Source: Salinibacterium sp. SWN167
GTDB lineage: Bacteria > Actinomycetota > Actinomycetes > Actinomycetales > Microbacteriaceae
Length of the DNA: 64,000 nucleotides
Direction: 5' to 3'
Assembly (NCBI RefSeq): GCF_015864665.1
Contig: NZ_JADYWU010000002.1
Coordinates: 124,001 to 188,000, forward strand
A program made the translations under genes and the position numbers. Under the pieces are notes generated by a model, which had not been told where the DNA came from, searched no databases, and was given only the letters and a program-made list of their open reading frames with translations. The stretch's first letter is position 1; every line of letters begins with the position of its first letter. Below are positions 33,155 to 40,553 of the stretch, in pieces.

Positions 33155-34284
33155 CCGACACCGTTTCCCCCGACAGCACAGCACCTGCTGAGAGCATCGT
33201 GCTCGCCGACCTCACCACCATCCGAGTCGGCGGGCCCGCACGCACGCTAGTGAGCCCCACGACTGAAGTTGAGCTTCTCGAGAGTGTGCGTGCCGTCTGG
33301 GAACGCGGCGACGACTGGCTACTCATCGGCGGCGGCTCCAACATGGTGATCAGTGACGAAGGATATGACGGCACCGTCATCCATATCGCCACTCGCGGCA
33401 TCCAAGTCACTAATCAAACGGACACGACCCTCAGCCTCCGCGTGCAAGCGGGCGAATCATGGGACGCCCTCGTTGCGCGCCTTGTCGCCCGCGGCTGGGG
33501 CGGCATCGAAGCCCTCAGCGGCATCCCCGGATCCGTCGGCGCAGCCCCCATCCAAAACATCGGAGCCTACGGCCAAGAAGTCGCCAGCGCCCTCACTGGC
33601 ATTGACTTTCTCGACTACGACAGCGGCGAACTCGTGCACCTCACGACAGCCGAACTCGAACTCGGCTACCGCAGCTCCGTGATTAAAAGTGGCCTCGCCG
33701 GAGTCGTCGTTGCCGTGTACCTCACCGTCACCGCCTCACCCGCCAGCACAGTGCAGTACCCGCAACTCGCTACCGCCCTCGGGGTGAACGTCGGCGATGC
33801 TGTGCCCCTGCAGCAAGTGCGCGACACGGTGCTCGCCCTGCGCGCCTCCAAGGCGATGGTGCTCGACCCCAACGAACCAGACTCTGCCAGCTGCGGTTCA
33901 TTCTTTACGAACCCGATCGTGCCAGAACACATCGCGAGAGCCCTTCCCGCGGATGCCCCACGCTGGGTCATCGACGACGATCCCGTCACCGATGTTGCGG
34001 TTCCGCTCGGCGAAGAACCTGCCCCGCCACCCGCGCCCAAACCGCGCCTGGTGAAGCTCAGCGCAGCCTGGCTCATCGAACATTCGGGCGTGAACAAGGG
34101 TTTCAGGCTGCCGGGCTCGCGAGCCGCAGTGTCGACCAAACACAGCTTGGCGATCGTCAACCGCACTGGCGCGGACGCCACCGAGATTGCAGAACTTTCA
34201 CGCTATATCGGGGCGTGTGTGCTCAGCCGATACGGCATCCACCTGCAGCCGGAACCCGTCGCCGTTGGCGTCGAACTCGCCTAG
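33151..34284 (+). CDS. murB: UDP-N-acetylenolpyruvoylglucosamine reductase
   Basis: 377 aa FAD enzyme that makes UDP-N-acetylmuramate, the second committed step of peptidoglycan synthesis. Signs: the FAD-binding PCMH opening ADLTTIRVGGPARTLVSPTT, WLLIGGGSNMVISDEGYDGT near 50-69, GIEALSGIPGSVGAAPIQNIGAYGQEV (split near 118-144; residues stabilising flavin), and SCGSFFTNPIV with the proton-donating serine near 250. It ends with SAAWLIEHSGVNKGFR. Third gene of the unit with the MaoC pair, a common actinobacterial order. Confidence 0.95.
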   Translation: MTDTVSPDSTAPAESIVLADLTTIRVGGPARTLVSPTTEVELLESVRAVWERGDDWLLIGGGSNMVISDEGYDGTVIHIATRGIQVTNQTDTTLSLRVQAGESWDALVARLVARGWGGIEALSGIPGSVGAAPIQNIGAYGQEVASALTGIDFLDYDSGELVHLTTAELELGYRSSVIKSGLAGVVVAVYLTVTASPASTVQYPQLATALGVNVGDAVPLQQVRDTVLALRASKAMVLDPNEPDSASCGSFFTNPIVPEHIARALPADAPRWVIDDDPVTDVAVPLGEEPAPPPAPKPRLVKLSAAWLIEHSGVNKGFRLPGSRAAVSTKHSLAIVNRTGADATEIAELSRYIGACVLSRYGIHLQPEPVAVGVELA

Positions 34285-34353
34285 TTCGCCTAACTCGCCT
34301 AATCCGTCGAACAACGCGCGCTCATCCGCCAGCTTCGCCTAGCTCAGGCGGCG

Positions 34354-34983
34354 CTAGCGAGAGCGGGGCAGCAGCCCCAGCTCCATCGCCTTCGTGACGG
34401 CCCGCGTGCGGTCCTTCACATCAAGCTTTTCGAAGACGTGGATGAGGTGCGTCTTCACGGTAGCCTCGCTCACGAACAGGGCGGCCGCAATCTTTCGGTT
34501 GCTGTTACCCTCTGCCACGAGCGCCAACACTTGAGTCTCACGATCGCTCAGCGTCACTTTCGCGGGCTCGCGCATGCGGTTCACGAGCAGCGCCGCAATC
34601 GACGGAGCTAACGCGACCTCGCCGCGCGCCACCGAACGAAGGCCGGCCAGAATCTCCTCTTGCGGTGCCGCCTTCAACAGGTAGCCGCTCGCGCCCGCCT
34701 CGATGGCGGTCAGAATGTTTTCGTCGGATTCATACGTGGTGAGAATGAGCACGCGAACGTCGGGGCGAGCGGCCGCGAGTTGCGCCGTCGCTTCTGCGCC
34801 TCCGAGGCCGGGCATGCGCAAATCCATGAGTACAACGTCGGGGGCGAGCTGCGTGGCTAACGCGACCGCCTCGACACCGTCGCTGGCTTCGCCGACGACC
34901 TCGATGTCATCCGCCGAGCTCAGCAGGCCGACGATTCCACTGCGGACAATCGGATGATCGTCGGCAACTACGACACGGATCAT
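34354..34983 (-). CDS. NarL/LuxR-type response regulator
   Basis: 209 aa. Receiver domain with acidic pocket (VVVADDHP), phospho-acceptor Asp54 in VVLMDLRMPG, and Lys near 104 in LLKAAP. The C-terminal LuxR helix-turn-helix is LSDRETQVLALVAEGNSNRK, followed by IAAALFVSEATVKTHL. Overlaps the kinase gene by four bases. Output of the two-component system that most likely controls the ABC-2 exporter encoded just upstream. Confidence 0.92.
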   Translation of the reverse strand: MIRVVVADDHPIVRSGIVGLLSSADDIEVVGEASDGVEAVALATQLAPDVVLMDLRMPGLGGAEATAQLAAARPDVRVLILTTYESDENILTAIEAGASGYLLKAAPQEEILAGLRSVARGEVALAPSIAALLVNRMREPAKVTLSDRETQVLALVAEGNSNRKIAAALFVSEATVKTHLIHVFEKLDVKDRTRAVTKAMELGLLPRSR

Positions 34984-36134
34984 GCAAGAACTTCCTTCGG
35001 GATGGTGGCGCGCACGGTGGTGCCGGCGCCCGAACTGTCGACGTCGAGACGACCGTTCACGAGCGCCAAGCGTTCGCTCATTCCTTCGAGCCCGAAGCCG
35101 GTGTGAGCGGTAGCGGGGTCGAAGCCGTCGCCGTCGTCGGTCACGGCTACCGTGAGCCCGGTCGCATCAGCAGCGACCGCGATCGTGGCGCGCGTGGCGT
35201 TCGCATGCTTGCGCACGTTGGCGAGGGCCTCCTGGGCGCAGCGCAACACCACCACTTCGGTTTCGCGCGCAATTGCGGGCAGCTCCGCAGCATCCACCGT
35301 TACGGTCAGGTGGGTTTCCCGCGTGTAGCGTTCGGCCAGTCGGTGCAGCGCGCTCGAAATACCGTCACCCGTGAGACCAACCGGGGCGGATGCCGCCACC
35401 AGTGCGCGCGTTTCCGCGAGGGCGGCGCGGGCACTGTCTTCGATCAGCTCAAGTTGTTCGGCTGCGCCGGCAGCATTGTTGTTATCCAGTTCGCGCTTAG
35501 CTCTTTGGGCAACGAGTACGAGCCCGGTGAGGTCTTGCGCGATGGTGTCGTGGATCTCGCGGGCGAGCCGCTCTCGTTCGCTGGAGACTCCAGCATCCCG
35601 ACTGATGGCAGTGAGCTTGTCGCGGGTCGATTGCAGTTCGAGCACAAGGTCGTGGCGTTGGTCGCTGAGTTTCGAGATCTGGGTGATCCAGAGGCCGAGG
35701 GCGAGGCTGAAGATGAGGGAGAGCGCGGTGACGGTGCCGCTGTAGAGCATGGCGCTCACGCTGAGCCCCATGTTGATGACTGAGCCGACTCCCACGGAAA
35801 GAGCGAGTGCCACGTTGCTGATAATCGCGTTACGGGTGCGTTCAGAGATCACCCACACGAGCGGGTAGGCGAGTGCCTGCAGCGTGGCCATGATCGGCAT
35901 GAACGCGACGCCGGTACCGACGGCGATGACCAGCACGGTCACGAAGATGAAGGCCGCTATCGGGCTGGTGTCTGATCGCATGCCGACCGTGAACCAGGAG
36001 AGACCGAACACTGCGAGTGCGACCCCGGCTCCGATCCGGTCGTTGAGGCCGTAGCCGCTTGAGCCGACGATGAGCGCGGCCATGATCGTCGTGGTCACGA
36101 TCACGGCAGCGCTCATCCAGCGAACAAATCCCAT
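34980..36134 (-). CDS. Sensor histidine kinase, DesK/LnrJ-like (HisKA_3)
   Basis: 384 aa. Five or six membrane spans in residues 8-150, with hardly any extracellular loop, so it probably senses membrane state or a lipophilic compound. A coiled region follows, then the phospho-acceptor His195 in RLAREIHDTIAQDLTGL, and the ATPase part with CAQEALANVRKHANATRATI (N box) and DDGDGFDPATAHTGFGLEGM (G boxes). The start ATG directly abuts the stop of the ABC permease. Confidence 0.92.
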   Translation of the reverse strand: MGFVRWMSAAVIVTTTIMAALIVGSSGYGLNDRIGAGVALAVFGLSWFTVGMRSDTSPIAAFIFVTVLVIAVGTGVAFMPIMATLQALAYPLVWVISERTRNAIISNVALALSVGVGSVINMGLSVSAMLYSGTVTALSLIFSLALGLWITQISKLSDQRHDLVLELQSTRDKLTAISRDAGVSSERERLAREIHDTIAQDLTGLVLVAQRAKRELDNNNAAGAAEQLELIEDSARAALAETRALVAASAPVGLTGDGISSALHRLAERYTRETHLTVTVDAAELPAIARETEVVVLRCAQEALANVRKHANATRATIAVAADATGLTVAVTDDGDGFDPATAHTGFGLEGMSERLALVNGRLDVDSSGAGTTVRATIPKEVLA

Positions 36135-37004
36135 TTAGCTATCCTTGCGGATCCAACGGAAGGTGATGCGCGTCATGATCAGACCGATCACGAGCCAGAG
36201 GCCGGTGGCGATGGCAACGCCGGGAAGGTTCCAGCTTTCGGATTGCTCCATCACTTCGAAGCTTGCGGGCAGGAACACTTCGCGCATTCCCTGCGCCATC
36301 CACTTCAGCGGGAAGATGCTGGCGAAGTTCTGCAACCACTCGGGCAGCATCGAGAATCCGAGGTACACGCCGGAGATGAACTGCAGCACGAGAGCCACCG
36401 GGATCACGACGGCGGTTGCACTCTTACCGCTGCGCGGGAGCCCGCTCAGGGCAATACCGAGCACGGCGGATGTCGTGACTCCGAGCACAAAGACCCAGGC
36501 GAAGGTCACCCATTTGCTGGGTTCGCTCGGCAGTTCGACGTCGAATGCGACACTCGCGACCAGAATCACGAGGGCAGCTTGCAGCACGCCGGTCACGAAG
36601 ACTTGCCCGATCTTGCCGATGAAGTAGCTCATCACCGGCAGGGGTGTGCCGGCGAGGCGTTTGAGGGTGCCGTCGCTTCGTTCCATAGCAATGTCGATCG
36701 CCATGTTCTGCAGGCCACTAAGGAGCAGGCCGGCGGCGATCATCCCTGGCAGGTAGAAAGCAGCTGCCGTGAGTGGTTCTTCCTCGGTCCCGAAGTTCTG
36801 TTCGCTGAAGGCGACCGCAAAGATCGTGAGCATGACGACGGGGAACAAGAAGGTGAAGAACACCGAATCGCCCTGGCGAAAGTAGCTCCGCACTTCGAGC
36901 TTGATGCGGCTGAATCCGAGCCTGAGGCTGCGGCCGATTCCGAGGCCAAAGCTCGGCGTGCTAGCAGCAATCGCCGCCGAGCTGGTCGTGGTTGGGGTGC
37001 TCAT
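36135..37004 (-). CDS. ABC-2 type exporter permease
   Basis: 289 aa from ATG at 37004, which overlaps the ATPase stop by four bases. The first span follows FSRIKLEVRSYFRQGDSVFF. The ABC-2 motif LFPVVMLTIFAVAFSEQNFG and the later ERSDGTLKRLAGTPLPVMSY (residues 110-130) are typical, followed by four more spans. The in-frame extension upstream of 37004 overlaps the ATPase gene and is not used. Works with the ATPase to export a drug, lipid or antibiotic-like compound. Confidence 0.9.
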   Translation of the reverse strand: MSTPTTTSSAAIAASTPSFGLGIGRSLRLGFSRIKLEVRSYFRQGDSVFFTFLFPVVMLTIFAVAFSEQNFGTEEEPLTAAAFYLPGMIAAGLLLSGLQNMAIDIAMERSDGTLKRLAGTPLPVMSYFIGKIGQVFVTGVLQAALVILVASVAFDVELPSEPSKWVTFAWVFVLGVTTSAVLGIALSGLPRSGKSATAVVIPVALVLQFISGVYLGFSMLPEWLQNFASIFPLKWMAQGMREVFLPASFEVMEQSESWNLPGVAIATGLWLVIGLIMTRITFRWIRKDS

Positions 37005-37876
37005 CGTGCGTTCTCCACTTCGCGTGCGTGTGCGTGGTCGGAGACCAACTGCAGGTAGATGTCTTCCAAGCTGGGGCGAACAATCTCGAGCCCGGTCGGT
37101 TCTGCGCCGGCGGCCATGAGGGATGCCACGACAGCGCCAGGGGTGTGGGTGCGTTCTTCGTGCTTGCCGTTGGCATCGCGCCAACGCACGCGTGGGGTGC
37201 GCGCTTCTTGCCCGCCAATCTCGTCGATCGCACCAATGTCGATCATCTTTCCGCCAGCGATCACCCCCGCCCGGTCACCCAGCTGGGCCGCTTCGTCGAG
37301 GTAGTGGGTGGTGAGGAGGATTGTCGTTCCGTCCGCCTTGAGCGAGCGAATGAGCTGCCAAAATTGCTGACGCGCCTCGGGGTCAAAGCCCGTGGTGGGT
37401 TCGTCGAGAAAGAGCAGCTCGGGGCTTCCGATGATGCCGAGCGCGACATCCACTCGCCGACGTTGCCCGCCAGAAAGTTTGCGAATCAGCGTTCCTGCCT
37501 TCTCCTCAAGCCCGACCGATGCAATAACTTCGTCGACATCGCGGGGATGGGGGTAGTAACCAGCAAAGTGGGTGAGCTGTTCGCGCACCGACACATTGCC
37601 GCTCTCGCCGCTGGACTGCAACACGATGCCGAGGCGAGCCTTCCAGGCGAGGCCACCCTTGCCGGGGTCGACGCCGAGCACACTCACGGAGCCACCGGTA
37701 CGATCCCGGTAGCCTTCCAAAATCTCGATCGTGGTCGACTTGCCTGCGCCGTTAGGGCCAAGCAACGCGAAGGTTTCGCCGCGCTGAATCTCAAAACTGA
37801 CCGAGTCAACAGCGGCAAACGAACCGTAGGTTTTGCGCAGATTTTCGACCTGCACGACAGGAGCGGTGGTGTTCAT
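37001..37876 (-). CDS. ABC-2 exporter ATPase
   Basis: 291 aa. Walker A LLGPNGAGKSTTIEILEGY near residue 38, signature KLSGGQRRRVDVALG near 131, Walker B LLFLDEPTTGFDP near 154, and switch His in LLTTHYLDEA. The C-terminal about 60 residues form the extra domain common in DrrA/CcmA-type exporters. First gene of the operon ATPase-permease-kinase-regulator, resembling the linearmycin-resistance LnrJK-LnrLMN layout of Bacillus. Confidence 0.93.
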   Translation of the reverse strand: MNTTAPVVQVENLRKTYGSFAAVDSVSFEIQRGETFALLGPNGAGKSTTIEILEGYRDRTGGSVSVLGVDPGKGGLAWKARLGIVLQSSGESGNVSVREQLTHFAGYYPHPRDVDEVIASVGLEEKAGTLIRKLSGGQRRRVDVALGIIGSPELLFLDEPTTGFDPEARQQFWQLIRSLKADGTTILLTTHYLDEAAQLGDRAGVIAGGKMIDIGAIDEIGGQEARTPRVRWRDANGKHEERTHTPGAVVASLMAAGAEPTGLEIVRPSLEDIYLQLVSDHAHAREVENAR

Positions 37877-37931
37877 GCTTCTATCGTCGCTTGTCTGGGC
37901 GCGCTGCGACAGGTGCAGACGGTTAGAGGTC

Positions 37932-37951
37932 CATCAACCGATCGGTTGATG
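37932..37951. promoter_or_regulatory. Perfect 20-bp palindrome upstream of the ABC/two-component operon
   Basis: CATCAACCGATCGGTTGATG is its own reverse complement over all 20 bases. It lies 56 bp upstream of the ATPase start (minus strand) and 46 bp upstream of the lipoprotein start (plus strand). It is therefore well placed to control one or both. NarL-type regulators and TetR-type repressors both use such sites; the only regulator nearby is the NarL-type one in this operon. Confidence 0.7.
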
Positions 37952-37996
37952 CGAGGTATGGCGGGGATTGTCAGCCAGCCCCATTACCGTCGAATC

Positions 37997-38464
37997 ATGA
38001 TCACGCCGGCCCGCTCTCGAACATCTGCTCTCGCCGCACTCGCGCTCGCCGTTACTTTCGCCGTGACGGGATGCTCGGCTGCGAGCACCTCGAACAACAA
38101 CACCTCTGAACTCAGCACAACACCGCCAGCCAGTTCAAGCCCCGACGCGGCCACATTCTTCCCCGATATCGAGGATGTAAGCGTCTCACCGACGGGAACG
38201 AACCTGTTCGATTTCGCCGTCACCGTGAGCTCGCCGTACGACACTCCGGAGCAGTATGCCGACGGATGGCGCGTGCTCGCCCCCGATGGCACGGTGCTGG
38301 GTGAGCACACGCTTTCGCACGATCACGCCAGCGAGCAGCCGTTCACCCGCACCCAATCGGGCGTGGAAATCCCTGAAGGCATCGCCGAGGTCACGGTCGA
38401 GGGTCGCGACCAAGCCAACGGCTACGGCGGCACAACGGTGACCGTCGAACTGCCCGGTCGTTAG
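37997..38464 (+). CDS. Hypothetical lipoprotein, 155 aa
   Basis: Signal peptide with arginines and hydrophobic run, then lipobox AVTGC (Cys26). A Ser/Thr/Asn-rich linker (residues 28-52) leads to a beta-rich domain: ISVSPTGTN-like strand turn, FDFAVTVSSPYDTPEQYADG, LAPDGTVLGEHTLSHDHASE, and EGIAEVTVEGRDQANGYGGT. This is like an immunoglobulin-like domain. Starts at ATG after CGTCGAATC without a strong ribosome site. The stop overlaps that of the convergent HEAT-repeat gene by four bases. Function unknown; the shared promoter region with the exporter suggests co-control. Confidence 0.72.
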   Translation: MITPARSRTSALAALALAVTFAVTGCSAASTSNNNTSELSTTPPASSSPDAATFFPDIEDVSVSPTGTNLFDFAVTVSSPYDTPEQYADGWRVLAPDGTVLGEHTLSHDHASEQPFTRTQSGVEIPEGIAEVTVEGRDQANGYGGTTVTVELPGR

Positions 38465-39150
38465 CCGCTATCGCCCTCAGGCTCATCTGCCGCAGCGGCA
38501 TCCGCTAGCAGCACGCGCAGCTCCGCATCAAACAGTGCTGCCTCGTAGCCGTCGTCGGGGGATTCCCGCAACAGCAGCGTGGTCAGAGCGTGAAGCCGCA
38601 CATCCCCAGCGCCGTTCTCGGCTAGCTCGTCGAGCAGCGGTGTCGCGTGCTCGCCCAACGCCGCAAGTGATCGACTGAGACTCATGTGAGCTTCGCGCTC
38701 GCCGCGCCCAAGGTGTGCGACCAACTGGGAAGCGAGTTCAGCTTCGTCGCCGTCGGGCACCAAAACGGTCGCAACCCGCCACGCTGTGCGGGCGACGGTC
38801 TCATCCAAGTCGTTGAGAAGAGCGGGAGTGATTGCGTCCCACCCGGCGGGGTCACCAATTTTCGAGAGAGTGTGCAGCGCTTGGCTGCGCGATTGGGCGG
38901 TCGCTGACTGTGTTTCGGCGATTAACAGCGGCACGGTAACCGCTGCCGGGTGCCGCATGAGCGCCCACGTGAGTGTCTCGCGCACGTTGAGGTCGGGTTC
39001 GAGTGCGCAGTGCTCGAGCAGCACGCGTACGAACTCCTCCCGCGGGTGCGTTCCGGCGGAGAGGGCAGCCTGAAGCCGTTGGGAGGGCAGTGCGCCGGTG
39101 AGGGCCGCGCTCAACCGGCCAGCGGCATCGAGCGGTGGTGTCGCATCCAT
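38461..39150 (-). CDS. HEAT-repeat protein, 229 aa
   Basis: All-alpha protein with repeated helical pairs: LNVRETLTWALMRHPAAVTV, then SRSQALHTLSKIGDPAGWDA, LDETVARTAWRVATVLVPDG, and AHMSLSRSLAALGEHATPLL. These fit HEAT or PBS-lyase-like repeats used as protein-binding scaffolds. It has no catalytic motif. Transcribed 29 bp after the aminotransferase on the same strand. Partner and role unknown. Confidence 0.78.
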   Translation of the reverse strand: MDATPPLDAAGRLSAALTGALPSQRLQAALSAGTHPREEFVRVLLEHCALEPDLNVRETLTWALMRHPAAVTVPLLIAETQSATAQSRSQALHTLSKIGDPAGWDAITPALLNDLDETVARTAWRVATVLVPDGDEAELASQLVAHLGRGEREAHMSLSRSLAALGEHATPLLDELAENGAGDVRLHALTTLLLRESPDDGYEAALFDAELRVLLADAAAADEPEGDSG

Positions 39151-39179
39151 AAATCCTCCACCGCGTCGGGGCGGTTGGG

Positions 39180-40376
39180 TTAGCTAAAAAGTTTCTGCAA
39201 GCGCTGCACGCCTTCGAGGAGTGCGTCGTCGCCGAGGGCATAGGAGAGGCGGAGGTAGCCGCTTGGCCCAAACGCTTCTCCGGGGATCACGGCGACTTCG
39301 GCCTTCTCAAGGATGAGGTCGGCGAGTTCGAGGCTTGTGGTTGGCGTAACGCCGTCCCATTCGCGGTTCAGCAAGCCGGAGACATCCGGGTACACGTAGA
39401 ACGCGCCCTGAGGTGTCGGACAGTTCACGCCGTCGATCTTGTTGAGTTCGGAGACCATGAGCTTGCGGCGGCGGTCGAAGGCCACCCGCATCTCTTCCAC
39501 GGCATCCTGGGGGCCGGTGAGGGCTTCGATGGCGGCACGCTGCGAGATGTTGGAGACGTTGCTGGTGAGGTGCGATTGCAGGTTTGCTGCACCCTTCATG
39601 GCGTCAACCGGGCCGACCATCCAGCCAAGGCGCCAGCCGGTCATCGAGTAGCTCTTGGCTACACCGTTCACGAGGATGGTGGTGTCAGCAAGCGCCGGAA
39701 CGACCTCCACGATGGAGACAGCACGCACTCCGTCGTAGACCAAGTTTTGGTAGATGTCGTCGCTGATCACCCAGATGCCGTGCTCAAGAGCCCATTCGCC
39801 GATGGCCTTGGTTTGTTCTGGCGAGTAAACGGCACCGGTGGGGTTCGACGGCGAAACGAACAGCAGCACCTTCGTGTTCTCAGTGCGAGCGGCTTCAAGC
39901 TGCTCAACGGTCACGAGGTAACCCTGGTCGGCACCGGCGAAGACTTCGACCATGGTGCCACCGGCGAGCTTGATCGCTTCGGGGTAGGTGGTCCAGTACG
40001 GGGTAGGAACGATGACTTCATCGCCCTGGTCAACGAGAGTTGCGAAGGCTTGGTACACGGCCTGCTTGCCACCATTGGTGACAACAACCTGGTTGATGCC
40101 GACTTCAAGGCCGCTATCACGCAGCGTCTTCGCCGCGATCGCTTCGCGCAGTTCGGGAAGTCCGGCTGCGGGCGTGTAGCGGTGGTTCTTGGGGTCGAGC
40201 ACGGCCTTGGATGCCGCCTCCACGATGTTCGCGGGGGTCGCGAAGTCGGGCTCGCCCGCCGCGTAGCTGATGATGGGCCGCCCGGCCGCGAGAAGCGACT
40301 TGGCCTTGGCATCCACCTTGAGGGTGGCTGACTCGGCGATGGCGGAAATTCTGGCAGAGAGGCGAGGTGAGGTCAC
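39180..40376 (-). CDS. PLP-dependent aminotransferase, aspartate (AspC, class I) type
   Basis: 398 aa. N-terminal [20 protein letters not shown], substrate/cofactor region [14 protein letters not shown] at 98-111, [18 protein letters not shown] at 171-188, and the Schiff-base lysine in [17 protein letters not shown] (Lys241). The C-terminal arginine that binds the substrate carboxylate is in YLRLSYAL. This pattern fits bacterial aspartate or aspartate/prephenate aminotransferases. The first codon follows closely a GAGCGG stretch. Precedes the HEAT-repeat gene in a probable operon. Confidence 0.92.
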   Translation of the reverse strand: MTSPRLSARISAIAESATLKVDAKAKSLLAAGRPIISYAAGEPDFATPANIVEAASKAVLDPKNHRYTPAAGLPELREAIAAKTLRDSGLEVGINQVVVTNGGKQAVYQAFATLVDQGDEVIVPTPYWTTYPEAIKLAGGTMVEVFAGADQGYLVTVEQLEAARTENTKVLLFVSPSNPTGAVYSPEQTKAIGEWALEHGIWVISDDIYQNLVYDGVRAVSIVEVVPALADTTILVNGVAKSYSMTGWRLGWMVGPVDAMKGAANLQSHLTSNVSNISQRAAIEALTGPQDAVEEMRVAFDRRRKLMVSELNKIDGVNCPTPQGAFYVYPDVSGLLNREWDGVTPTTSLELADLILEKAEVAVIPGEAFGPSGYLRLSYALGDDALLEGVQRLQKLFS

Positions 40377-40451
40377 CGCTCAAGTCTATGGCTTCGGGTG
40401 CCGGGATGCCCAGAGATTGCTTGTCGGCGAGAGAGGCGCTCACACAGAAGA

Positions 40452-40483
40452 CTGCCCCTACCGCGAGAACGCGATAGGGGCAG
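40452..40483 (-). terminator. Second hairpin downstream of the anchored surface protein gene
   Basis: CTGCCCCTA pairs with TAGGGGCAG, and the inner CGCG with CGCG around the loop AGAA. It follows the 40489-40534 hairpin as seen from the surface-protein gene on the minus strand. Two hairpins in tandem suggest thorough termination of a strong transcript. Confidence 0.65.
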
Positions 40484-40488
40484 AGAGA

Positions 40489-40534
40489 AGCGGCCGGAGC
40501 TTGAATCCTGGGGGGACGATAAGCTCCGGCCGCT
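40489..40534 (-). terminator. Perfect 14-bp hairpin downstream of the anchored surface protein gene
   Basis: AGCGGCCGGAGCTT (40489-40502) and AAGCTCCGGCCGCT (40521-40534) pair at all 14 positions with an 18-base loop. On the minus strand the right arm is followed by TCTCTCTG. It lies 20 bp after the stop of the choice-of-anchor G gene. Confidence 0.8.
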
Positions 40535-40553
40535 AGAGGTTACTTACGCAGTC

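Noticed and set aside
34285-34353. Terminator between murB and the response regulator gene
   Set aside because: Only short direct repeats of TCGCCTAA type are seen; no stem of useful length.
36992-37996. Upstream in-frame extension of the lipoprotein at 37997
   Set aside because: It lies antisense to the ABC ATPase gene, while the ATG at 37997 starts a proper lipoprotein signal peptide.
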